Origin: Atrina japonica
Taxonomy: Eukaryota; Mollusca; Bivalvia; Pterioida; Pinnidae
Assembly (NCBI GenBank): GCA_030159075.1
Contig: BROG01000026.1
Span: 1,457,501 to 1,521,500 of the forward strand
DNA length: 64,000 nt
Reading direction: 5' to 3'
Below are positions 24,901-37,800 of this stretch, piece by piece. Position numbers and translations under genes: made by a program. Each line of letters starts with the position of its first letter. Within the stretch, counting starts at the first letter, position 1. Under the pieces are notes generated by a model. That model made no database searches, had not been told where the DNA came from, and was given only the letters and a program-made list of their open reading frames with translations.

Positions 24901-26088
24901 AGGTCTACTCAGCTGTTGTGTACAATACCCCATAAACGTGACATTCAGAAGTCACGATGTCAGTTATCTACATCTTTTAATCCCCTTGATGTTGGGAAAT
25001 CATTTTACTTATAATGAAATGACACATGGCTATTCAGTCGAGTGTGCTGGGTAAATGTCAAGGATGAAATATAAGATTAATTTTAGAATAGTCGACATTA
25101 TTAAATAAACATATTATGATCTCCCAACCTTAGCCGTATGTTAAAGTAAGTATGAGACAATTATCTAATAAGCACTGCAGAAATGTATCATTATTTTTAC
25201 AAATGTGTATTGAACATTAATTACTAATTCCAATAAATAACACATAAATGAAGCTTTATATATTATTACTGAAAATTCTAATTAGATTTTAATTTAATTT
25301 CAAAACAAACTTTATACATGTAGTCATCTCTCTCTCTCTCCCGCGCGCGCATGCATATCACCTATTGTAAATGATGTATTAATTGTTTAAATATAGATGT
25401 ATTCCCCTACGAAGTTTTAAGGACCGTCCACTACCTGTACAGGTAACTCACTCTGTCGGCTCATTTAGCTTGAGTTCGTTTCCTCTGTGGGCTATTTGTC
25501 TATTCAGTCATGTGAGAAAATACAACAGACTTGGTATAGAAACAATCAGAATTTGGCCTACTTGCATGTACACCAACTTCATCCATTGTTTTGACATTAT
25601 GTTGGATAATCATTTATGCCAGAAAATATTAACTGCCTTAAGACAGCTAAATGTTCCAGGATTTGGTATAGACGTCGACAGATCAATTGACAGGTTTATT
25701 TATTTCTTCGATATGATATTTGAAAAAATAAATAACTAAATTTCGCTGAAAATTGTACATTTGAGAGTCAATTTGGTCAGAGACATGCACTAAAAACACC
25801 AATCGATGCTCAAACTAACAACATATTATATCCAGCTGACAAATGAAGAAATTTAATTTTATTTCTGTGAATTAAAATTTCTGAATTACATAGGCCCTAT
25901 ATAATTTCTAATTGTGATTACACGGTCTATTCAGTATCATCGGCATTCGGGACATGTATACCTTAGTTTTAGCCGTATGAAAACCCATGGTAAACATGCC
26001 TGGGTATAAAACCAGGGATGTCCCTGATAATTCTGAAACCTGTGAATTTAAATACCTCTGTATTTACCTGGAGTATTTACTATCAGTG

Positions 26089-26122
<34 letters not shown>

Positions 26123-29100
26123 GTAGTCTACATCACGAACAACAGAGGGCGCTGTGTTTTTTGAGTGTTTGAAAAACAACATGGCCCCATCCTATAGCTG
26201 TAATTTTATCATTATAAAACCTGTATCTCAGGTTTTTTTTGTCAGAAAAAACATAAAAATTTCAGAAATATTCTGAATCATAATAATTATTTTAAACAAA
26301 ACTTGTCAAAATGGTGAACCATTTGTTTAAGATCAGATAATAAATTTTTTGACACATTTTTGAATTCCTTTCAAATTTTTTCATTCATTTTTATATTTCT
26401 TTGATTATCTCCTTTTATATTCATTTGGTTGCATTCATTTAATCTGTTTTACCTGTTATTAGGTAAAGAAATGATTTTGTGCAAGGGTTTAACCATAAAT
26501 GTGATTTATTTAAGTTTTAATGAATTTAAAGTCTTAAAAAGACTACAAAAAGGACACGGACAGTGCTTTTTCATATTATCAGCTTGATTTTCAAAACCAC
26601 ACAAAGAACTTTGATGAAACTTAACTGGAAGCAAATGATCATGGTCGGCTTCCAAGTTTGTGTGGTTTTTTTTTAGCCAGATGGGCTTAGGGTTGGGCAC
26701 AAAAGTCCCAGAGGGTACCCCTCTTTGAACATTTTTTCCTCCAGAAAACATCTTAAATCTGAGTGATCTACATGGATGAATGATTTCTAATGTCTGGGCT
26801 ACAAGTAATTAAAAAATTAAAATTTGACAATAAAAAGACAAAAGAATACATATGAGAGTTATTTAGTTATAAATGTTGTTTTGTTTTTTTTCATAGGAAA
26901 GGTTATCAAGTAGACAGTGCTGTGACTGCTGTGTCCTTCAAGAAAACAGAATACAACAGCTCAACACCTTTAAAAATGGGAACAACTCAGGTATATTTCA
27001 GGATGTATCTTTTTGTAGTCTCCATGTCTGGTATTTAGAAACATCCAGTAATAAGATGCACCCAATAATTGTACACAAATCAAACATACCTCATTCACTT
27101 CTAATGAAAATTGTTATCTTCCACAAATAAGTTGTATTTTGGTCTTGTGTAGCACTTTCTGAAAAAATCAAAATCAAACATTATTTTAGAAAATGAAGTG
27201 CATCAAAATGGAGGTCAGAATGATTATGATATAGTCAATGGCTGATTGATAAGATTTGAGTCATATATTGAGAGACTGTAAAGCAGGGCTGCATATTTTC
27301 AGACCTATTATTCCTTGACTATTTAAAATTAATATATCCAAATGCCAGCCATGTTGTTGTCATTTTGGTACACTTATGTCAAAGTGGACTCTGTAGTAAT
27401 GCAGATACTGATATACCAGCCATGTTGTTGTCATTTTGGTACACTTATGTCAAAGTGGACTCTGTAGTAATGCAGATACTGATATACCAGCCATGTTGTT
27501 GTCATTTTGGTACACTTATGTCAAAGTGGACTCTGTAGTAATACAGATACTGATATACCAGCCATGTTGTTGTCATTTTGGTACACTTATGTCAAAGTGG
27601 ACTCTGTAGTAATGCAGATACTGATATGGTAGCAACTCTAGGGAAAAATGCCTCTTCATATGCTACAGTTAAAAGATCGTATAATTCAAGGGCAGGGGGA
27701 GGTTTTAGGATGACCCCTTTCAAGAATACTTGTCACTATGGCAACTCTTTAAATAGTTACTAAAGCGCATATCATGATTATTCATGATGGAAGAATTACA
27801 GAAATATTATCACAGGAAATAGTCCATTCCATTCTTATGGAAGATGTGGAGATGAGAAAACTCTCGGCCGACGATGAGGGTACTCATTTTTCTTACACTT
27901 GACATACAGACAAAGTATGTTGCGAGCAAATCTGAACCCTTTTAGACAGATCCTGACAATATCTCTTAGGGGTCACGCTGGGCTTTGCCAATGTTGGAAA
28001 ATGTGATTTTTGTGATCATATCAACTGGCGACAAAAAATAACAAAGGGAGTGGCTTCAAAGGATTATTTGTGTGCGTGTTGCTGTGTGTGTATGTGGGTG
28101 TGTGTGTGTTTTTGTGTGTGTGATTGTGTGTGTGTGTGTTTTGGTATGTGTGTGTTTGTGTGTGTGTATGGGGGTGTGTTTGTGTGTGTTTGTGCTTTTG
28201 TGTTTGGGTATATTTGTGTTTGTGTGTGTGTGTGTATGGGGTGTGTTTGTGTGTGTGTTTGGGTATGTGTGTGTGTTTGTGTGTGTGTGTGTTTTTGTGT
28301 TTGGGTATGTTTGTGTGTGTGTGTGTGTGTTTGTGCATGTTTGTGTTTGTGTGTGTGTTTGTGCATGTTTGTGTGTGTTTGTTTGTGTGTGTTTGTGTGT
28401 TTGTGTGTGTTTGTGTTTTTGTGTTTGAGTATGTTTGTGTGTGTGTGTGTGTGTGTATGTTTGTTTGTGCATGTTTGTTTTTGTGTGTGTGTGTGTGTGT
28501 TTGTTTGTGTCTGTGTTTGTGTGTGTTTATGTGTTTATTTGTGTTCGTGTGTGTGTTTGTGTGTGAGGGGGATGTTTGTGTTTCTTTTTGTGTGGGTATT
28601 TGTGTGTGGGTGTGTTTGTGTTTGTGCGTGTGTGTTTGGGTATGTGGGTGTTTGTGGATGTGGGTGTGTGTGTGTTTGTGTGAGGGGGATGTGTTTGTGT
28701 GTGTGTGTTTTTGTGTGTGTGTTTGTGTGTGTGTATGTGTATGTTTGTTTGTGTGTGTGTTTGTGTGTGGGGGATGGGGGGGATGGTTGGTTGTTTGTTT
28801 ATTATTCATTTTGTCAGTTATATGGCTGAAGCAAGAGAATTGCAGGTTACATAATATACCCTAGCAAAAACCACCAGCCTTCTGCAAATAAATTTAAAAA
28901 CTTTATCTCAAAATCTGCTTAGGTTCTAATAGGTTCAAATCTGTGTTGACCAGAAGTGAGAGACTCCATGGTTATATAATTGCCTGTTCCTCTAACCACT
29001 TGTCCACAGAGGCTGATCTCTGAGTACCTTACAAATAAATCATGCACAAAACATTCTAAATTATCATGATTATGCCTGAATCTCATCTCACATCACAATT

Positions 29101-31799
29101 ATATTTAAATTTTACATTTTTGCATGAGTCACAGCAACTCTATAGATAGACCTTTTTTGTGTGTTTCCATTCTATTAATCAGTTTTGTCATAATAGTTTC
29201 TCCTAACAGATTATGTGACTTCAACAGGAAGTAGGACAAGGTCACTTCCAGTTTTGTATTACACTGACAACATTCAGTGATACTTTGTTTCAGTTCATCT
29301 GCGAAGAACAAAGTTTAGATGAATGTTCTAGCTTATTAGGTATTTTCATTATCCAGAGTTACCACCCCTCGTAGCAGGTATCGATTGTGTTGTGATTTGT
29401 TTGTGCGTAAAATGAAAAAAGTTATCAATTGTGATGTCATTTGTTTGTGTGAAAATGATGTTGTTTTCTCACATAAAGACAGGACGTCACATTCGATACC
29501 TGCTGACATGGGAGTTAACTCTGACTAACGAGACATCTCCATATGAGTTAAAGATTTTGAGTGGGACATTAAACAACAATAAACAAATAAACAAAAACTG
29601 ACTAACGAAAAGACCGAATATTTGTGAAGGTTTGATCATCGTTTGATGTTGGCTGCTTTTCAGATCTGATACGCATCACTGCATGATGTCCATATTCCAG
29701 AAATGATATATATGATAAACAGCTTTACTTGAATTGATTCTGCCGTACCTTTTTCTTTGAAGTTGCATATATTATATAACTACAATGACTAAGCATGACA
29801 GAACAAAAAAATTCCAAAATTGTCCTTTGCATGTGTTACAATGATAGAATTGCCCCTTATAGCCACAGTTGCTCCATATCACAAGCTGCCTTATTTCACA
29901 TAACTTAATTCTTAATTATATTTTGTTGTATGTAATTTTATATTCATATGCACGTACAACCAAAAATGAAAAGAATGTGGGCCGGCTTCTATGCACAAGA
30001 TGTAATCTATTTTGTATTTGTGGTCATTTTTTTAGTTCAAGTGAACATTTCTGATCACCTTTTGTCTGTCGTCTGCTGTACCATTCGTCCGTCCATCTGT
30101 CCATTAACTTTTCACATTTTCCATTTCTTTTCCAAAACCAGTGAAGGGATTTTGATGAAACTTTATAGGAAGCAAGTAGTCAATGTCCTCTACTAAGTTT
30201 GTTCATTTCGGCCAGATTGACCCAGGGGTGAATCTATTGAGGAGCTAAAGAAGCTTCCGTTGGTACCCCTCTTTAAAAATCTTCTCCTCCAGAACTGCTG
30301 CATGGATTGAAAAACTAATTGCATCTGAGTGATCTACATAGATGTATGATTCAAATTTCTTAATCTCGTAGAAATTGGAAGATAAATTTTTGACATCTTT
30401 TTGATGTCTTTTTAGATTTTGTAATTTTCATTTATTATTGTGTGATTTCTATGATTTTCTTCCCTTTTATTCATTATGATGCATTCATTTTATGTGTTTT
30501 ACCTGTGATTAGGTAAATAAATGCTTTTCTGAAAGAATTTTGCTGAAATTTAATTTTTTGAATTTTTTATGAATTTTTTAAGACTTCGAAAATGAAGAGG
30601 GGAGGGTGATATTTCACACTGTCAGTTTCTTCTTCAAAACTGCTGAAGGGATTTTGATGAAACTTTATAGGAAGCAGCCACTCAAGGTCCTCTATCAAGT
30701 TTGTTCATTTTGGCCAGATTCAAAGGGGTGGATCCAGGTGGGGCAAAAGAGGCCTCAGGGGGTACCCCTCTTTGATTGAAAAACTAATTGCATCTGAGTA
30801 TTTTACATGGATGCATGATTCAATTTCCCATTTTTGGAATAGAATGGAAAATAAATTTTTGACATCTTTCCCGACTTCGTCGTTTTCATTCAGTTTAAGT
30901 CTCCTCCTCCCAAGGAGTGGTATATTTATATGTAAATTGAGATCCTCATATTTGTAAGATACCAATACACTTCAGGTGAGCAATGTGGCACATGGGCCTC
31001 TTGTTTTTGTTTCCTTTAGAATCCGGCGGGTGAAGAGAGTATCCCTGAAAGTCCTGTTGATGGAATATTAAGAGTATGAACGCATAAACATATAAGCTCA
31101 TATTATTCAGTTTCCTACACTTTTCTGCTTGCGTTTATAAGCAACTGTGTTTGCGTGAATGTTTAACAGTTTTAAGTCTTTAAGAAATGAGCAGTTTATT
31201 CATAGATCTATACTGTAAATTTAATACTGTATACACAGAATTTTCGCTGCCATTTGATTTTTGTCATTTTCATCCTTTGATGAGAAGGGAAATTTAAAAT
31301 GAAAGCAAAATTTTCAAGCTAAAGCCACAGACATCCATGACACTATATGGCGATTTTCAGATGAGGAGAATATGCATTTTGTTGTAAAAGGCCAAAAATA
31401 ATCAGGGGCGAAAATTTTTAGGTATACAGTGTTTTGTGATATGGAATTTAAAGAAATTTGTAGAACCAGATTGCCAAAAACAGTACTTTTGTCTTGCTTC
31501 AAAAACTTCTGTACTCAAACAACCTGTGTAGAGGCTTTATCAGAAATCAACCAAATTTAGAAGTATTCATTTTATTTGTACATTGTATTTCATTTTATCG
31601 AAAGATTCATAAAATTTCTGGGCTTTAAAATAACCCATTTCCTTCTCCCTTTTTCCCTAAAATACTTTTTGTGTTGTATTACGGTATTCAACCTAATATG
31701 CACCCCTGACCCCTGTCCCTAAAGGGGGGGGGGGGTGGTTATTGGGTAGAATACATAACTGACTTTTAAGGTTTCTGGTACTGCTTATCATGTTTGTAG

Positions 31800-31859
<60 letters not shown>

Positions 31860-34800
31860 ATATATATATTTATAGATTATTACATGGTAAAATTCATATC
31901 ACATATCATATCAGCCCAAGGGCTCAATATCAGACCCAGGACTTTAGCCCTCGGTCTGATATTGCCCGAGTGCTGATATGATATGTGATATGAATTTTAC
32001 CATGTTATAATCTGTTTATCATATACAAACAGTACAACTTGCAAATTATGTTGATTGATTTCACTGAAAGTATCAGTTTTATATTTCTGAATTGAATTAA
32101 ATGAATTAAGCAAGGAATGTTTGCTTCAATAAATTTTAATTTATTAACCGCATTGTTGAATTTATTTTCTTTATCAATTAGTTTGTCCAGTTCCATTATC
32201 CTGGCTGCCAAATCCTGCAATACCTTTTGCCTTCTTTTGACATTGTAAACAAACAATATGTTGTCTGATGCAACGCTCCGTTTGAAGTCGATAAGTCCCA
32301 AGATGTCCTGTTTTATAAATTCTGAAGTGCGTGGTACGGATTTTTGCATGGCTGGTCTGATATTGATACAGATTTTTGCATGGCCAGTCTGATATTGGTT
32401 AGATGATTTTGGCAATATCATACCATGCAAAGCACTAAGTATATGATAAATATATATGTATGTGTTGAGTTTTGAGAAAAGATTGATTCTTCCTTCCCTT
32501 TATATATAAATGGGATGGTTGTTTTTCTGTGATGTGGTCGAGGTCATTACTTGTATAAGGAATGTACATTTTATTATGTATTAATTATCATCATAAATAT
32601 CAGGTTTATATGGAAAACTAAACGCATGAAGTTAGATGTAAAGGTATATGTTATTTTTTTTCAAATTTTCTTTGAAACGACTATGCTAACATTTTAGCTT
32701 TACTAATGAAAGAGGACTACCGGTATGTTATATTTTAGCTATAATGTATATATAAATATAAATGTGTAGATATATGACATCAGTCAGTTTCTATGGTAAC
32801 AAGGCTCGCAGTATTTAAAATAAGGTATATATATGTTTCACTTGTTTTAAAACATCTCTTGTATTTTCCAAAATCCGTAATTTTGAGTTTAATTTGACAA
32901 AATATGTAACTGCAATGGACAAAGTCTGCCCAGATACAACCATAGCTTCGTGATGTAATTTCAAAATGTGCTAAAAACTTAAAAGTCAAATGAGCTGTCT
33001 TCAGCAGAAATTTTACATGAAAATTGTATGCACTATTTTATAATGTATACCTCCAAAATATACTTCCTGGTGATAAAAAGAACAAATGCAAGCATATTAT
33101 TAGGATAATCTTGCCAAAAGTAACTTGATTTAACTGTTAACTGGAATCCATCATCAGAAATTCTAAAAGGTTTTAATCATGATAGATGTTGTTTGGTTTC
33201 GTGTTCAGTGAGTGTGTATTACACAACTTGAAAAAATAGCCGTCACTAAAAGCTCATATTACTTTAATTGACTCGCCCCTAAAGACACATTTGGACTGGC
33301 CTAAATCATTGATTTACAGAAGAGTCTATTGTTATTCAGGGATTGATGAATTAATGCACTTTACACTCTGAAAAGCCTAGTCGGTCTTGTATTGAAATGC
33401 ATATATTCTTTGGTTGCCCTTTTTGTCCGTTTTAGCTTGGCTGTTCGAAGAACAGAAGAGCTATTGATGTCACTGCTTTGCCGTCGGCAACGACGTTAAC
33501 CTTTTTAAATGTTAAGGTTTTTTTTGTCAGTCCATTGTGGGCAAATTACTGCAGCTACAGCGATGAAACTTCACATGCACATTGTCTAGGGTCATTACCC
33601 AACAATGCAGGGGGATGCTGGTTGCTGTGGCCTAATTTTGACCCAAATTTCCAGCTTCCTTGAGTCATTTACGATATGAGATACATTTTCTCAAAATCAA
33701 TGTCATACAACAAGCAAAAATTAGGGAAGCTATATGGTCTGCCTTCGGGACCAACTTTTTTTTAACATTAATTACAATGTACAGCTCACTAGATTGTGTC
33801 TTTACTATAAACAGTGTAGAATCAAGAAAATTTTCATGGGGTTTTGATTTTTGTTTATTTCGTTTTTATTTATCAACAAAATTAAAATCATGGTGAAATT
33901 TACATATAATACACGTAGCAATAGAAATAATTTCATTTTCATTAGTTTGTATTGCATTAATTTTCCTGAAAAATATTTTCATTTCAAGGAAATTTTATGT
34001 CGACAAACATGACAAATTTGTTTTGTTTTTAAAACAACAAAATTTTAACCACACAGAAATTTTTATCATAGTGTGTGTAGATGGTTTAGTTTAGTGATTG
34101 TTATTTTTATTTGAATATGTGCTCTCATAAGAACTGAAGCTATGACAACAACATTGTTAGTCTTTTCACCCTGAGTATTTTAATGGTATGCTATTTCCTA
34201 TGTGTTGAACCAGTCCATTATTGTATAGGGGTTGAAAGTTTGAAAAATTGTTTTCAGCAGAGTGCTTGCATCCACTGAAAAGTATGGAAAAGCCATATTA
34301 AGCTCACCTGAGCCATAGGCTCTCACCCACACACTCGCATCCACTTTCACCCACACACTCGTATCCACTTTCACCCACAGACTCGCATCCACTATCTCAC
34401 CCACACACACACTTACATCCGCTATCTGACCTACACACACACTTACATCAACTCTCTCACCCACACACACTTACATCTTCTTTATCTCCCTCATACTCAC
34501 ATATGGTTACATACTCGGTTACCTTTAAATTTATGTACATTGTATTGTGAACTTCTAAATAACTTAAAATTCATATCCAAAGATAAATTAAGATTATTTA
34601 ATTATACACAAATCACAAGTTTGTCATTTTGACTTTGTTATGGATATTTCATATAAATGTTGTGATAAAAGAGGCAGCAATCATTACAAAGATCTACCAT
34701 CTTGGTAGATAGTAGAAACATCTAAATATAGAACCTTTTTATTACTTTTTATATTACAAAGATCAACCATCTTGGTTAGTAACATCTAAATATAGATCAT

Positions 34801-37800
34801 TTTTATTACTCTTTTATGTTGATGGAATTCAGTTATATAGAGTAAACTTTTTAGTCTCTCATACTTAGATTTATTACTGTATAAGTACATCCTTCAGGGG
34901 CAACATTTTAAAATGACTACCCGTACACAACTGGATAAAAGCAGACATTTTGATTTAGCGAGGAAGATTGCCTAGCCTGTTTGTCTGTCTTGGTTTGGGA
35001 GACTATAGTTTTGTGTTCTGTCTTGTCCTGGCCATATCTTCTCATTTTATCAACTACGCTCCCCATATATGGTGCTGTCAAACTTGTATTAGAAGCCACC
35101 TCTGTATAAAGGGCACCTGCCTATAAAAGCCATTCAGACATAACTTTTGTTAAATTTTATAATGAATAAACCTCTTTATAAAGGCCACCTGTCTATAAAG
35201 GCTACCTTTGCATGTTCCCTTGAGTGGCCTTTATAGACAGGTATGCCTATACATCTTAACTAGACGGAGAGTTGTATCCTACTACCCTTCTACTTTGTTT
35301 ACTCCTCTACCCCTGGTGGCAGCATTTGGACTCTGCCATTTCTAGGATTGGTAAAGTCCACCGTGAGAATCGAAGAGTGTATGATTTAATAAAATCCAAG
35401 TTTTACTATAATTTTACATGCAATATTGACTCGTTCACATCTGATTTTTGACAGTAGACCATATACTTTTTATTAATTTGGGCGAGTCTAAATTTGACCA
35501 CAGAGACTGGTGAGTTCATTTTATATGTGTGAGACATATCTACAAGTCATTTTTACCATGAGGCTCACCATATTTGATATACATTCTACATTTTGTAGGT
35601 AATCGGTTTTATATAACACAATATGCATACCTTTCTCCCTTATTTCTAGAGTTATTTCCCTTTTGTGGTTTTATTTGATTTGATTTAACATATTTTTATT
35701 GCAGAAACATGTAGTTTTATGGTGCAATAGGGTTGGGCACAAGTTGTCAAACTTAGACTAGTAGCCTTGTCCATTTTATTTTCCCAGGCCATATCTATTT
35801 CATTTCTTTACCCAGGCTCACCATATTTAATACAGGTATTCATCTTGGGTTGATGGGAGTGATGTTGTCAATTTATGTATGATTTTAGCAACATATGCCT
35901 CGGTAAAGTACAATTATTTTTTTTACCTCGTCCCATTTTCATTAAGTTCTTACATGTACTATAAACATATTTTTTTTCACAAAAATAAGATTTTGACCTT
36001 TCTACTCGATGATCTATGAAAGGGCATTTTTAGCCCTTTCAGCATTACAAACCATAATAGAATGGTCTTCAACAATAGAAAAGAGCAGACCACCTTACAA
36101 ACCATAATAGACTGGTCTTACACAACAAAAAAGTGCAGACCATCCTACAAACCATAATAGACTGGTCTTACACAACTAAAAAGAGCAGACCACCCTACAA
36201 ACCATAATAGACTGGTCTTACACAACAAAAAAGAGCAGACCACCCTACAAACCATAATAGACTGGTCGTACACAACAGAAAAAGCATAGTACACTTCAAA
36301 CCATAATAGACACTACACAACAGAAAAAGCATGGTCTTACACAACAAAAAAGCGCAGACCATCCTACAAACCATAATAGACTGGTCTTACACAACAAAAA
36401 AGAGCAGACCACCCTACAAACCATAATAGACTGGTCTTACACAACAAAAAAGAGCAGACCACCCTACAAACCATAATAGACTGGTCTCAGACAACAGAAA
36501 AAAGCGTACCACTCAAATACTCAGGGGTGAAACTCATTTCAGATTTTGTCAAAAATCTAATTAAGCTGTACCTTACCCTACTCTGCTAACTATTGACATT
36601 ATTTTGCAGTGCTTATTAGATTTTGTAAACAAAAGGTCTGCAAATCTAAGTTGTTGCTAATGGCAACAGAAACAATAGACTTGTTGTTTAAATCCTGCTT
36701 GTAGATTGCTTAAGACTTTGTTTGAAAGTTGTGTATGAAAGGCCATTTGGGTCACAAATTTGATGAACTTACATGATGACCACTTGCATGCAAAAATATA
36801 CAGTTGCATGTATAAAAAGATTTTTTTGCATGCACAACTCATTTCATCTCATAAATACTTGCATGCGAGACATTATCAAACACTTGCATGCAAGTTTGTA
36901 TTGTGGCTGAGAAGAAACAGCCAATCAGAACTCTTCTTACATCCTAAAAAAATTAATTGGAAACATCCTGAAAGGGATGAGAAGTTGAATTTGTATTAAC
37001 GATATTTACGAAACGAAATATTAATTTCTTTTGATTTTATCTGAAAATCTAGATATACATGCTGCAAATATCTGGACGTGTAAAAATATAAAATATCAAC
37101 AGTATTTAGTACCTGAAAACATGACCAAATGATTGTTTCAATATTTGAGATGTCATTTTCTTAACTGAAAAAATGTCATGTTCAATCCAGTCACTGATAT
37201 TTATAGTATTTCACCAAATGAAGCAACATTTATTTAAATTGAATAATTACAGTTAGAGATGAAGGGGTAAAGATACATATTTAGAATAGTAAAAATGTGG
37301 AAATTAAGAAATTATATCTGTATTTAGTGCAAAAAAATTTGTGCTGATGAAAATATGTCATGATCTTGGGCACTGTTTCATTATTAATTAAATGAAACTA
37401 AGCCTCTGATTGGTCAATTTCATCATGTAAGTTTATATTGTATATTCTCGTAATTTTCGTGCAAAAACTTGAAATTTAAGACTAACGCGTTGAAATATCA
37501 TGTTAATAGTAACTTTTTGCATGTAATTAGTATGTTTTATCGTGCAAGTGGTCACCGCGTTTGTTTCATTTGTTATCCAATCGGCCTATCATACATGTAG
37601 CTGTGTATCTGCTATCATTTGCAAAACTTTTTAAATGGTTGTTTAGTTCCAGTATGCCATTATACAGAGGTAGCAATAGAACTTGCTTCACTGTATATGT
37701 ATTAACTTTTATTACCTCCCTTTATTACAGTGTATTACAGCTTGTGAATTTTTAATCTGTCAATCACCAAACAATCATTTTCTACTTATCACTTATGCAA

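Noticed and set aside
25383..25739. 118-codon + strand frame as a host gene
   Set aside because: No recognisable domain, no matching splice partners, and it sits in an intron inside a probable element remnant. Left as uncertain non-coding.
28021..28864. Frames of up to 262 codons on both strands (Thr/His repeat or Cys/Val repeat)
   Set aside because: Pure consequence of a TG/CA tract, which rarely encodes stops in any frame.
33433..33900. Short + strand frames at 33478 and 33660 as small genes
   Set aside because: They overlap a dispersed molluscan repeat and show no domain features.
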